The position numbers and the translations under genes were made by a program. Below the pieces are notes generated by a model. That model made no database searches. It was not told the origin of the DNA and worked only from the letters and a program-made list of their open reading frames with translations. 26,463 nt of DNA from a virus, in the IMG/VR virus record IMGVR_UViG_3300036830_000257, positions 1 to 26,463 of that record; one strand, written 5' to 3'. This document shows positions 6,173-12,882 of the stretch, piece by piece (position 1 is the first letter of the stretch; every line of letters starts with the position of its first letter).

Positions 6173-6358
6173 ATGGATATAGAAAAAATTGATCCAAGCA
6201 CTTTAAATACTGAGCAGCGAAAAAGGTTAAAACAGGCTAAAGAATTTATAGAAAAGAAAAAACATAAATTGCTGGGCAATCATAAAAAGAATATTGCCAT
6301 GCGTGAATATTTGAAAAACAATTTAGCAAAACCATTACTTGGTGGCGATAAGAAATGA
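6173..6358 (+). CDS. Small Lys-rich hypothetical protein, 61 aa
   Basis: The product is basic and helical (EQRKRLKQAKEFIEKKKHK, about residues 15-33) with no recognised domain. An ATG at 6173 and a GTG at 6164 are both possible, since AGGTGG and TAGGTG lie suitably spaced before each. Its TGA overlaps the next gene's ATG. It sits in the terminase-to-portal stretch, so a small head-assembly or DNA-binding role is possible but not shown. Confidence 0.65.
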   Translation: MDIEKIDPSTLNTEQRKRLKQAKEFIEKKKHKLLGNHKKNIAMREYLKNNLAKPLLGGDKK

Positions 6359-6582
6359 TAACCGTCCGTGATCTTGCTGAAAAACTTATAGCCTATTGCT
6401 CTACTGCTCCAGGGAATGGATATACTGAAGTAATGATTGCATTTGATGGAGATATAGCATTCCCCTTTTTGTGTGGTAATGATAACCAGGCCATGGAAGC
6501 AAGTGGATCAATTGAAAAGTTTTTAGTGTTGATGCCGGATTTAAAGTCTGGGAAGAAGTTGAAATTGAAGGGAATGATATAA
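6355..6582 (+). CDS. Small hypothetical protein, 75 aa
   Basis: The start overlaps the preceding stop (ATGA) and the stop overlaps the next ATG (TAATG), so it is translationally coupled on both sides. It begins MITVRDLAEKLIAYCS and reads as a compact alpha/beta domain (a helix, strands TEVMIAFDGD and EKFLVLMPD). Small phage proteins starting with an RDLxxxL helix and an acidic strand turn are common, but I cannot name the family. Confidence 0.7.
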   Translation: MITVRDLAEKLIAYCSTAPGNGYTEVMIAFDGDIAFPFLCGNDNQAMEASGSIEKFLVLMPDLKSGKKLKLKGMI

Positions 6583-6776
6583 TGCCATCAGTATCAGACA
6601 AACAGCATAAATTTTTTGAAGCAATCGCTCACTCTAAAAAGTTTGCTAAAAAAGCGGGAGTGCCGCAATCCGTAGGGAAAGATTTTGCCGCCGCTGATGA
6701 CAAGGCTGGGATTACAAAAACACATCATGGAAAACCAGTGAAAAAATCTCCAACCTCTTTATACAAAAAGGACTGA
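6582..6776 (+). CDS. Small basic phage protein (SDKQHKFFEAIAH type), 64 aa
   Basis: The start MPSVSDKQHKFFEAIAHSKKFAKK resembles a recurrent class of small phage proteins that begin with a Ser-x-x-Gln-x-x-hydrophobic helix followed by a short FAAADD-like segment (residues about 35-40) and a Lys-rich tail. These are frequent in head modules but have no established function. AAGGGA precedes the ATG, which overlaps the upstream TAA. The comparison is from memory of family appearance. Confidence 0.65.
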   Translation: MPSVSDKQHKFFEAIAHSKKFAKKAGVPQSVGKDFAAADDKAGITKTHHGKPVKKSPTSLYKKD

Positions 6777-6779
6777 CCA

Positions 6780-7127
6780 ATGTTTCAAATAGCTATTGTG
6801 CCGAACAATACCGACGCCAATATGAGCCTTAGTTATAAGACTAAGGATGCGGCTATGAAGGCTAATGATACTTTATATGATGCAAAGAGGGCAAAGCAGG
6901 ATTTTTTGATTTTCGATGATTTCGGCTATGGCCTTTCCATGAATGGCGGTGATATATCATATGCACTTTTTGTGGACTTGGAAGAATCGCAAGTCTGTGT
7001 GCATGAGAAGAACTTAGCTATTGCCCGTTCTGGCCGTAAGTTAGGCGAGCGCGTTAATGACAGCCCTGAAGAAAAAGACTTACTTGGCGTCGGCCAGCCA
7101 TCTACAAAACCACGGTTGATACAATAG
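6780..7127 (+). CDS. Hypothetical protein, 115 aa
   Basis: The gene starts three bases after the preceding stop with an AAGGA site. The sequence has an N-terminal helix-containing domain (DAAMKANDTLYDAKRAK, about 23-39), an acidic and hydrophobic core (DFLIFDDFGYGL, about 41-52), and a disordered basic C-terminus. The middle strands FDDFGYGLSM and DISYALFVDLEES look like a small beta sheet. No family is recognised. Position suggests an accessory head protein. Confidence 0.65.
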   Translation: MFQIAIVPNNTDANMSLSYKTKDAAMKANDTLYDAKRAKQDFLIFDDFGYGLSMNGGDISYALFVDLEESQVCVHEKNLAIARSGRKLGERVNDSPEEKDLLGVGQPSTKPRLIQ

Positions 7128-7184
7128 TCTAACCGGAGCCGCACAATACAAGACGTAACAATACGATATAAAACAATTTTATTT

Positions 7185-7223
7185 TTTATCGTTATGCGAT
7201 AAACTATAGCAAACACGCTATAG
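7185..7223 (+). promoter_or_regulatory. Two adjacent hairpins before the sulfotransferase-like gene
   Basis: TTTATCG (7185-7191) pairs with CGATAAA (7197-7203) and CTATAGC (7204-7210) pairs with GCTATAG (7217-7223), two perfect 7-bp stems back to back. The second stem takes in the first bases of the AGGA ribosome site (7222-7225), so it could limit translation of the following gene. There is no T-run, so they are not terminators. Confidence 0.5.
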
Positions 7224-7232
7224 GAATTTTCA

Positions 7233-7859
7233 ATGTCGGTTCCTTTTATTATTCATGCTTTGCCACGCAGCCGCACTTCGTGGCTTTCCATGTTCCTGTC
7301 TTATGGAAGTTGGACATGTCATCATGAAAAACTCATGTTTATGCGGTCTATGGCCGATGTGCGTGGGCTTTTCTCCGCTTCAAATACTGGCTCTGCGGAA
7401 ACCGCTTCGTCGTATGGTCGCTGCCTACTTAAATGGATGTTCCCAAATATTAAAGAAGTTGTAATCCTGCGTCCAGTCGAGGATGTCATGGCTAGTCTTA
7501 TCGCGGTGAGTGATCGAGATGCCTTTACTTTTGACGTGCCTCGTTTGCGAAAAATCATGGAGCGTGGTCATCGCTGTCTGCTCAAGATAGCAAAAGACCA
7601 GAATGTTCTTGTGGTGAATTATGCTGACCTTGATAAAGAGGAAACATGTGCCAGAATTTTTGAATTCTGCTTACCCTATAAGTTCGATAAAGCATGGTGG
7701 GAGAGTTATAATAATAAGAATATTCAGTTGAATTTTCCATTGCTAATAGCGTATCGTCAGCAAAATAAAATTGAAATTGATGGCTTTAAAAGTCTATGCA
7801 AACGCGAATTATTGCGCCTTGTGCGTGTGGGTGAGATTTCTTTGAGTGGAGTTATTTGA
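7233..7859 (+). CDS. Sulfotransferase-like P-loop protein
   Basis: This 208-aa protein shows the two nucleotide-binding elements of PAPS-dependent sulfotransferases: the 5'-phosphosulfate loop ALPRSRTSWL (9-18) and the 3'-phosphate segment VVILRPVEDVMASL (76-89), with R80 and S88 in the expected places. The family transfers sulfate from PAPS to sugars, proteins or small molecules. The catalytic acceptor base is not obvious. It lies between packaging genes and the portal, an accessory position, and could modify a phage or host surface component. Its translation start is close to a stable hairpin. Substrate unknown. Confidence 0.8.
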   Translation: MSVPFIIHALPRSRTSWLSMFLSYGSWTCHHEKLMFMRSMADVRGLFSASNTGSAETASSYGRCLLKWMFPNIKEVVILRPVEDVMASLIAVSDRDAFTFDVPRLRKIMERGHRCLLKIAKDQNVLVVNYADLDKEETCARIFEFCLPYKFDKAWWESYNNKNIQLNFPLLIAYRQQNKIEIDGFKSLCKRELLRLVRVGEISLSGVI

Positions 7860-7860
7860 C

Positions 7861-8163
7861 ATGGGAATTGGAGCAGCAGCAGGAGCTGGTGCAATAGGTT
7901 CTGCAGTTGGTGGCGCTGCTGCTTTAGGGGGTCTTGCTTATACACTTATCAAAGGCGCTCCAAAAATGGCTGCTGCGCCTGCTCTTCCTCCTTCTGCTAA
8001 TCCAGCCACATTAGCTAACGCTGCAACTTCTGGTGCTCAACAGCAGAAAAGTAAGTTGGCGGCTGGAGCGGCTGCTTCAGGCTTCGATGGTACGCTAACT
8101 GGCGGAACACCATTATCTCAGGGTACGCCTACTACGGCGAAATCCTCATTGTTGGGTGGTTGA
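7861..8163 (+). CDS. Ala/Gly-rich small protein with hydrophobic N-terminus, 100 aa
   Basis: The ATG at 7861 follows GGAG about 9 bases upstream. The first 30 residues are Gly/Ala-rich and hydrophobic (GAAAGAGAIGSAVGGAAAL), then comes a low-complexity Ala/Pro/Ser part with FDGTLTGGTPLS near residue 75, ending SSLLGG. Similar small proteins with a Gly/Ala hydrophobic N-terminus and a C-terminal LLG tag are common next to podovirus portal genes and are usually annotated as virion structural. It may be a minor virion or ejection-associated membrane-active protein. This is inferred. Confidence 0.7.
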   Translation: MGIGAAAGAGAIGSAVGGAAALGGLAYTLIKGAPKMAAAPALPPSANPATLANAATSGAQQQKSKLAAGAAASGFDGTLTGGTPLSQGTPTTAKSSLLGG

Positions 8164-8164
8164 T

Positions 8165-8353
8165 ATGGGCGGCGGGTCACCTCCACCACAAGAGGCTCCA
8201 CCACCTGCTGCAATGCCAGCTATAATCGCTAACGCAGAAACTAAAAGCGGTGCTGGTAACAAAGCGAATGTAAGGGGCTTGTCTCCTAATCAGGGCGTAG
8301 CGTCTAATCCGCTGGGAAATCCTTCCGGTGCAAGCTCAATGTTAGGTGGATAG
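8165..8353 (+). CDS. Pro/Gly-rich small protein ending SSMLGG, 62 aa
   Basis: The ATG at 8165 lies just after the upstream stop, with GGGTGG as ribosome site. The product starts MGGGSPPPQEAPPPAA, is low-complexity throughout, and ends ASSMLGG, close to the SSLLGG end of the previous protein and the SKLLG of the portal C-terminus. It is probably disordered and may be virion-associated. No function is known. Confidence 0.6.
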   Translation: MGGGSPPPQEAPPPAAMPAIIANAETKSGAGNKANVRGLSPNQGVASNPLGNPSGASSMLGG

Positions 8354-8354
8354 C

Positions 8355-10226
8355 ATGGCAACCGCAGCGCAGATAGAACAAAAAAATATGGCTGGTGCCC
8401 CCTATATCGCAGGTGGCGCTAGTTTTCTCAGTATGCAATCTACGGATGAAACGGATACAGATCATCCTCAAACGGAATTAATATCCGAGAACGCGTGGAA
8501 AAAGCTACGCGGTTATAATGAACAGCGCATACCGGCGCTAAGAACTTGGCGTAACTCATGGTGGATGGAGAATTGGTCTGACTTGGCGCAGTTTGAAGTT
8601 CCCCGTCGATCAATATGGTTGACGCAATCGGCGGGCGGTTGGCCTACCGCTAATAATATGTTGCGTGGCCAGGAAATTAATCAAGCCATTATTGACCCTA
8701 CAGGAACCTACGCGATACGCATTTGCGCAGGCGGTATGGTAACTGGCCTCGCATCCCCATCACGACCTTGGTTTGATATTGTAACCAGTGATAAGCGGCA
8801 TGAACTTGACCATGATTCGCGTGTATGGATTGATGAGCATAAAGACCGTGTTTATCAGGTATTGGCGAATAGCAATTTCTATAATTCATTCGCTCAGGAA
8901 TGCGAGGATGAAATTGTATTCGGGACATCTCCATCCATTTGCTATGATGACCTTACCGATATTGTGCGATTTTATAATCCTGCTGTTGGTGAATATTATG
9001 TTGCCTGTAACGGTACGCTTAGGGTTGATACATTAGGCCGTGTGTTCGTTATGACTATTGGCCAGATGGCCAGCTTTTTCGGTGCTGATAATTTACCACC
9101 TGAAATTCGGTCTTTATGGAATCAAGGTGGAAGCCAGATAGATTCTGAGCGTATTGTTGGGCATCTTATTGAGCCGAATTTTGAAATACAGGGTGATAAA
9201 GAAACCAAAATTCCTGGTGCGTTTACTTATCGTGAAACTTATTGGGTGTATGGCATTGGTAGCAAACAGCCTCTTGCTCTTACCGGCTTTCGTGAATGTC
9301 CCTTTACAGTAGGGCGTTGGGCGACGCAGAGTAATGACGCTTATGGCCGTTCGGTAGGCATGGATGTTCTACCTGATATTATCCAACTTCAGGTAGAGAC
9401 TAGACGTAAGGCTGAGGCATTGGAGAAGAACGTAAGGCCACCTTTGATTGCTGATATGAGTATGAAAAATCAGCCGTCATCACAAGTAGCCGGTGCTGTA
9501 ACGTATGTACCGCAACTTAATGGTGGCGTTGGCATGAAGTCGCTTTATCAGCAACAGTTTAATCTGGCAGATATTACGGCGGATATTCAACAGTTGCAGG
9601 GTCGAATTAAGATGGGATTCTTCAATGATTTATTTATGGCTCTTTCCCAGAATGCCCAGATGCCTGATGCTAAAATAACGGCATATCAATCGGCGGCTAT
9701 TGTGCAGGAACGGATGGCGGTGCTTGGGCCAGTTATTGAATCGAAGTTAGAAAATCTTCGGATGAAACTGAAGCGTGTCTGGGCGATTATGGAACGCCGT
9801 GGTTTGATTGATGCTAAGCCAGCAGGCCTGCGTGGGATTCCGCTTGGTATAGAGTTTGTAAGTGCATTGGCATTGGCGCAGAAGGCGGCGGCACTAGGTG
9901 GCATTGAGCGTATGGTTGCATTACTTGGTAATCTCGCAGCGGAGTTTCCAGATTCAAAGGATAATCTGGATACAGATTCTCTTATCAATCTCACCAATCA
10001 ATTGCTTGGTAATCCGTCACGTATCCTTCGTGGCCCTGAAATGGTTGCTCAGATGCGCCAGCAACGCGCCCAGCAACAACAGCAAATGCAGAATGCGCAG
10101 ATGGCTGAACATGCCGCCAATGTTGCCAGCACTGGTGCTGATGCCGCTAATACGATGGCGAATACTTCTGTTGGTCAGGGCCAAGGTACGGTTCTTAGTA
10201 AACTTTTAGGGACATCGCAGCAATGA
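8355..10226 (+). CDS. Portal protein (podovirus head-to-tail connecting family)
   Basis: This 623-aa protein matches the podovirus head-to-tail connector/portal family in its opening (LRGYNEQRIPALRTWRNSWW, about residues 51-70) and the conserved ICAGGMVTGLASPSRPWF segment (about 124-141). The portal forms a dodecameric ring at the unique prohead vertex for DNA entry and tail attachment. The C-terminus is Gln/Ala-rich (from about 565) and ends VLSKLLGTSQQ. The ATG at 8355 follows AGGTGG with 5-base spacing. It is followed by a gene starting within its last codons (ATGA). Confidence 0.92.
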   Translation: MATAAQIEQKNMAGAPYIAGGASFLSMQSTDETDTDHPQTELISENAWKKLRGYNEQRIPALRTWRNSWWMENWSDLAQFEVPRRSIWLTQSAGGWPTANNMLRGQEINQAIIDPTGTYAIRICAGGMVTGLASPSRPWFDIVTSDKRHELDHDSRVWIDEHKDRVYQVLANSNFYNSFAQECEDEIVFGTSPSICYDDLTDIVRFYNPAVGEYYVACNGTLRVDTLGRVFVMTIGQMASFFGADNLPPEIRSLWNQGGSQIDSERIVGHLIEPNFEIQGDKETKIPGAFTYRETYWVYGIGSKQPLALTGFRECPFTVGRWATQSNDAYGRSVGMDVLPDIIQLQVETRRKAEALEKNVRPPLIADMSMKNQPSSQVAGAVTYVPQLNGGVGMKSLYQQQFNLADITADIQQLQGRIKMGFFNDLFMALSQNAQMPDAKITAYQSAAIVQERMAVLGPVIESKLENLRMKLKRVWAIMERRGLIDAKPAGLRGIPLGIEFVSALALAQKAAALGGIERMVALLGNLAAEFPDSKDNLDTDSLINLTNQLLGNPSRILRGPEMVAQMRQQRAQQQQQMQNAQMAEHAANVASTGADAANTMANTSVGQGQGTVLSKLLGTSQQ

Positions 10227-10435
10227 AAGAAATAAGAACTAAAGAACTCATTTTAGGAAATTTACTTGAGGGGCTTAATCAAGCCAGTGGAGCGGCATCT
10301 CTACTTATTCATCATCAGCAAAATACCTTCTGGATGCGTATGCGAGATGTGCTCGAACTTACGAAGGCAGGTATTGTTTCTTATTCTGTTGATCCATTAC
10401 TGAAGCCAAAGCAGAAGGAACCTGTAAATGAGTAA
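10223..10435 (+). CDS. Small hypothetical protein after the portal, 70 aa
   Basis: This gene overlaps the portal stop (ATGA) and runs into the next gene with an ATGAGTAA overlap. It is helical with an amphipathic segment LILGNLLEGLNQASGAASLLIHHQQ (first 20 residues from about 9) and a Lys-rich tail. Small helical proteins directly downstream of the portal are typical in this phage group, but I recognise no function. Confidence 0.65.
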   Translation: MKEIRTKELILGNLLEGLNQASGAASLLIHHQQNTFWMRMRDVLELTKAGIVSYSVDPLLKPKQKEPVNE

Positions 10436-10706
10436 AACTATTAGAACAATTGATAGCCAGCCAAGAGAAATGTATGAAGCTGAAACCATTGAACGTTTCA
10501 AAGAGGGATTGCTGCTTAGTATTTCATGTTGCAAAGAGATGAATCAGAATGAACCGAATAAAGGCTGGTATCAAATTGGTGAACAGCTTATGGCACTTCG
10601 ATTAAACGGCATTAAGCAATCTCAACGAAAGGCCATTACTCGTGGCGCATTACTTCAGGATGCGGCGATTCTTCAAAGAAGTCTGGATACGAGTGTGACC
10701 GCTTAG
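10428..10706 (+). CDS. Small hypothetical protein, 92 aa
   Basis: AAGGA precedes the ATG, which lies inside the last codons of the upstream gene. The protein is helical (about 15-40 and 55-88), with a Cys pair near residues 34-35 (SCCKE). It ends at a TAG that overlaps by four bases, tail-to-tail, the minus-strand Bbp19-like gene, so it closes this part of the rightward head operon. Function unknown. Confidence 0.65.
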   Translation: MSKTIRTIDSQPREMYEAETIERFKEGLLLSISCCKEMNQNEPNKGWYQIGEQLMALRLNGIKQSQRKAITRGALLQDAAILQRSLDTSVTA

Positions 10707-11128
10707 GATTTATCAGCTACTAAATCATTCCACAATTGTTCGCGTTCCCATCCTTCTTGGAGCATCAAAAAATATTCTTGTGGGGAATGTTTTTTAAATT
10801 CATTTTCCAATGAGCGCCCTATAATCAAAGCGCCGGAATTATAGGCGGTGAGGTGCGTATCAGCAGTATAGGGTGTTCCAAAAACATTAGTGATTGACAG
10901 TAAATCATAAATCCATTCGCGACCTAATTCATCTTGCATTAGCTGCGTGATGACGCGCTTTGCGACAGATGAGCGGCGTTTCATTTCGTCTTCACGTGTT
11001 TTAGCTTTATTGACTTTTTCTATGGGCTGACGAATCCCGGTAATTGGGTCTTTAATTCCAGCTTCAAGGGCTACCGTTTCTGCATCGAATTGGGCTAGTG
11101 GGTCTGGAATAATCGAGTCATAAGCCAT
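10703..11128 (-). CDS. Bbp19-like phage protein, minus strand
   Basis: Residues about 73-130 carry the pattern GREWIYDLLSITNVFGTPY, then THLTAYNSGALIIGRSL, then a helix SPQEYFLMLQEGWEREQ. This matches the Bbp19-like family found in podovirus head modules (Gly-Arg-x-hydrophobic-x-x-x-Leu-Leu..., Ala-Tyr-Asn-x-Gly..., terminal Tyr-x-x-Met/Leu helix). ATG 11128 follows AAGGA; an upstream TTG at 11170 is unlikely. Usual relatives are co-oriented with head genes. Here it is inverted and lies between the portal operon and the inserted cassette. Exact function in virions is not established. Confidence 0.75.
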   Translation of the reverse strand: MAYDSIIPDPLAQFDAETVALEAGIKDPITGIRQPIEKVNKAKTREDEMKRRSSVAKRVITQLMQDELGREWIYDLLSITNVFGTPYTADTHLTAYNSGALIIGRSLENEFKKHSPQEYFLMLQEGWEREQLWNDLVADKS

Positions 11129-11274
11129 CTTTTTTAATCCTTTCAAATATGCGTCGAATAATTTCCCCAATGGAAACTTGATATTTTTTACTGAGTTTCA
11201 CTAGGAATTCATATTGCTGGTGTGGTATTGAAATTGAAAATCTTTTCATGGTTCATTTTTACACCACTTAACTC

Positions 11275-11302
11275 TTGCGTGTCAAGTTTAAATATGTATT
11301 AT
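11275..11302 (+). promoter_or_regulatory. Cassette left-edge promoter with leaderless start
   Basis: TTGCGT (11275-11280), 16 bp, then TATTAT (11297-11302). The expected transcription start coincides with the ATG at 11309, seven bases after the -10 box. No Shine-Dalgarno is present. The upstream in-frame ATG at 11294 is inside the spacer and -10 box and is therefore unlikely to be the start. Confidence 0.6.
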
Positions 11303-11308
11303 GCGCTT

Positions 11309-11983
11309 ATGATAGACATATACTTAGATGGTGCAGACTTAAATGCTATGCGCGAAGGGCGCAAGAATCCATTGGTGAAGGGATTTACTACCAACCCTGC
11401 GCTCATAAGGGCGGCTGGCGTAACTGACTATGAAACCTTCTGCAGAGAGGCATTGGAGATTGTGGATGGTTTGCCAATCTCCTTTGAGGTGTTTTCTGAC
11501 GAATGGGATGACATGGAGCGCCAAGCACGGAAGATTGCATCATGGGGCAGAAATGTGAATGTGAAAATTCCAGTAACCAATACGAGGGGTGAGAGTGCTG
11601 CGCCATTGGTTCGGAAGCTTAGTGATAGCGGGATTATGTGCAATGTGACTGCGGTGTTTACGCAGGAACAGATAGAATATCTCATAAATATGAATGTTAT
11701 TATATCAGTGTTCGCTGGGCGCATTGCTGATACTGGTGTTGACCCCATTTTTCTTGATGGTGCTGGTAGGCAGGTAAATGGAAAACCTAAATTTCTTTGG
11801 GCATCATCGCGTGAGGTTTTGAATATTTATCAAGCCGCGCGGTCTCGATATGACATCATCACCGTTACTCCAGACCTCCTCAAAAAATACGAACAACTGA
11901 AGAATAAAGACCTAACTGAATTTTCATTAGATACGGTTAAAATGTTTTATAACGATGCGCAGAAAGCAGGATACATATTATGA
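11309..11983 (+). CDS. Transaldolase / fructose-6-phosphate aldolase-like enzyme
   Basis: This 224-aa protein matches the short (TalC/FSA-type) transaldolase family: YLDGADL (5-11) with D7, GFTTNPALI (25-33), NVKIPVT (84-90) with Schiff-base K86, CNVTAVFT (111-118) and VFAGRIADTGVDP (134-146). Classical transaldolase makes sedoheptulose 7-phosphate from fructose 6-phosphate and erythrose 4-phosphate; FSA instead cleaves fructose 6-phosphate. In this cassette sedoheptulose 7-phosphate would feed the GmhA-like isomerase and the HldE-like enzyme, so the transaldolase reaction is the better fit. Length is normal. The start at 11309 is supported by a leaderless promoter. The stop overlaps the epimerase ATG. 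Confidence 0.85.
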   Translation: MIDIYLDGADLNAMREGRKNPLVKGFTTNPALIRAAGVTDYETFCREALEIVDGLPISFEVFSDEWDDMERQARKIASWGRNVNVKIPVTNTRGESAAPLVRKLSDSGIMCNVTAVFTQEQIEYLINMNVIISVFAGRIADTGVDPIFLDGAGRQVNGKPKFLWASSREVLNIYQAARSRYDIITVTPDLLKKYEQLKNKDLTEFSLDTVKMFYNDAQKAGYIL

Positions 11984-12882
11984 CTATTAGTTTAATCACT
12001 GGTGGATATGGATTTATAGGATCACATATGGCTAAATTGTTACATGATAAAGGTCATGAAGTTCGTGTGATTGATAATATGTCTACAGGAAAGGTATCAA
12101 ATTTAGATGGTTTTCGAGTAAGCCATTCTCAGATTTCAGATATTAATACTATCGACATTAAACATGGTGTGTTTACAGACATAGATTATCTTTTCCACTT
12201 CGCCGGTATTCCGAGTATTCGCCCTTCATTGGTTAACCCAACACCGTATATGGAAACCAATGCCTTCGGTACTTCTCGTATGCTTGAGGCGGCACGTCAT
12301 GCTAGCGTAAAGAAATTTGTTTATGCCGCATCTTCCGCTTGCTATGGCGAGGCCGATGTTCATCCTACCCCCGAAACTGCTGAGATTAAGTTGCAGCATC
12401 CATATGGCTTGAGCAAGCATTTAGGTGAGGTGGAAACATTGCATTGGGGCGAAGTATTTGGATTGCCGGTGGTAAGTCTAAGGATGTTTGATGTCTTTGG
12501 AAGACGCGCTGATTCGACAGTGGTTGGTATTTTCCAGCGCATGAAGGCTGCTGGGAAGCCGATTACTATTTTTGGCGATGGTAATCAAACACGGGATTTT
12601 GTTGATGTTAAAGATGTGTGTCGTGCTTATCTTATAGCCGCAGAAAGCGATATAAGTGGAGAGGTGTTTAATGTCGGAACTGGCAATCCGCAGACAATTA
12701 ATCATCTTGTCGATTTACTGGGAGGGGAAAAGACGTATCTTCCTAAGCGTGAGAATGAGCCTTATGAGCATTGCGCTGATATTACGAAGATAAAAACAAT
12801 GCTTGGTTGGGAGCCACAGATTTCTTTCGAGGATACAATAAATGACATACTCCAAGATTCTTTCCCTTCCAGCGCTGCTTGA
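11980..12882 (+). CDS. NAD-dependent sugar epimerase/dehydratase (extended SDR)
   Basis: This 300-aa enzyme has the Rossmann NAD(P) motif TGGYGFIG (7-14), an SSAC segment (118-121) and the catalytic YGLSK (Y142, K146) of extended short-chain dehydrogenases. The substrate-binding part is of the UDP-hexose 4-epimerase type. Which sugar nucleotide it acts on cannot be read from sequence. In this context it may be a nucleotide-heptose epimerase like HldD or a 4-epimerase. It starts inside the transaldolase stop (ATGA) and its last 41 bases are overlapped by the next gene. Confidence 0.88.
   Translation: MTISLITGGYGFIGSHMAKLLHDKGHEVRVIDNMSTGKVSNLDGFRVSHSQISDINTIDIKHGVFTDIDYLFHFAGIPSIRPSLVNPTPYMETNAFGTSRMLEAARHASVKKFVYAASSACYGEADVHPTPETAEIKLQHPYGLSKHLGEVETLHWGEVFGLPVVSLRMFDVFGRRADSTVVGIFQRMKAAGKPITIFGDGNQTRDFVDVKDVCRAYLIAAESDISGEVFNVGTGNPQTINHLVDLLGGEKTYLPKRENEPYEHCADITKIKTMLGWEPQISFEDTINDILQDSFPSSAA

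Noticed and set aside
11222-11308. Longer N-terminal extension of the transaldolase
   Set aside because: It would run through the promoter, has a hydrophobic atypical start, and the family begins at the YLDGADL strand just after 11309.
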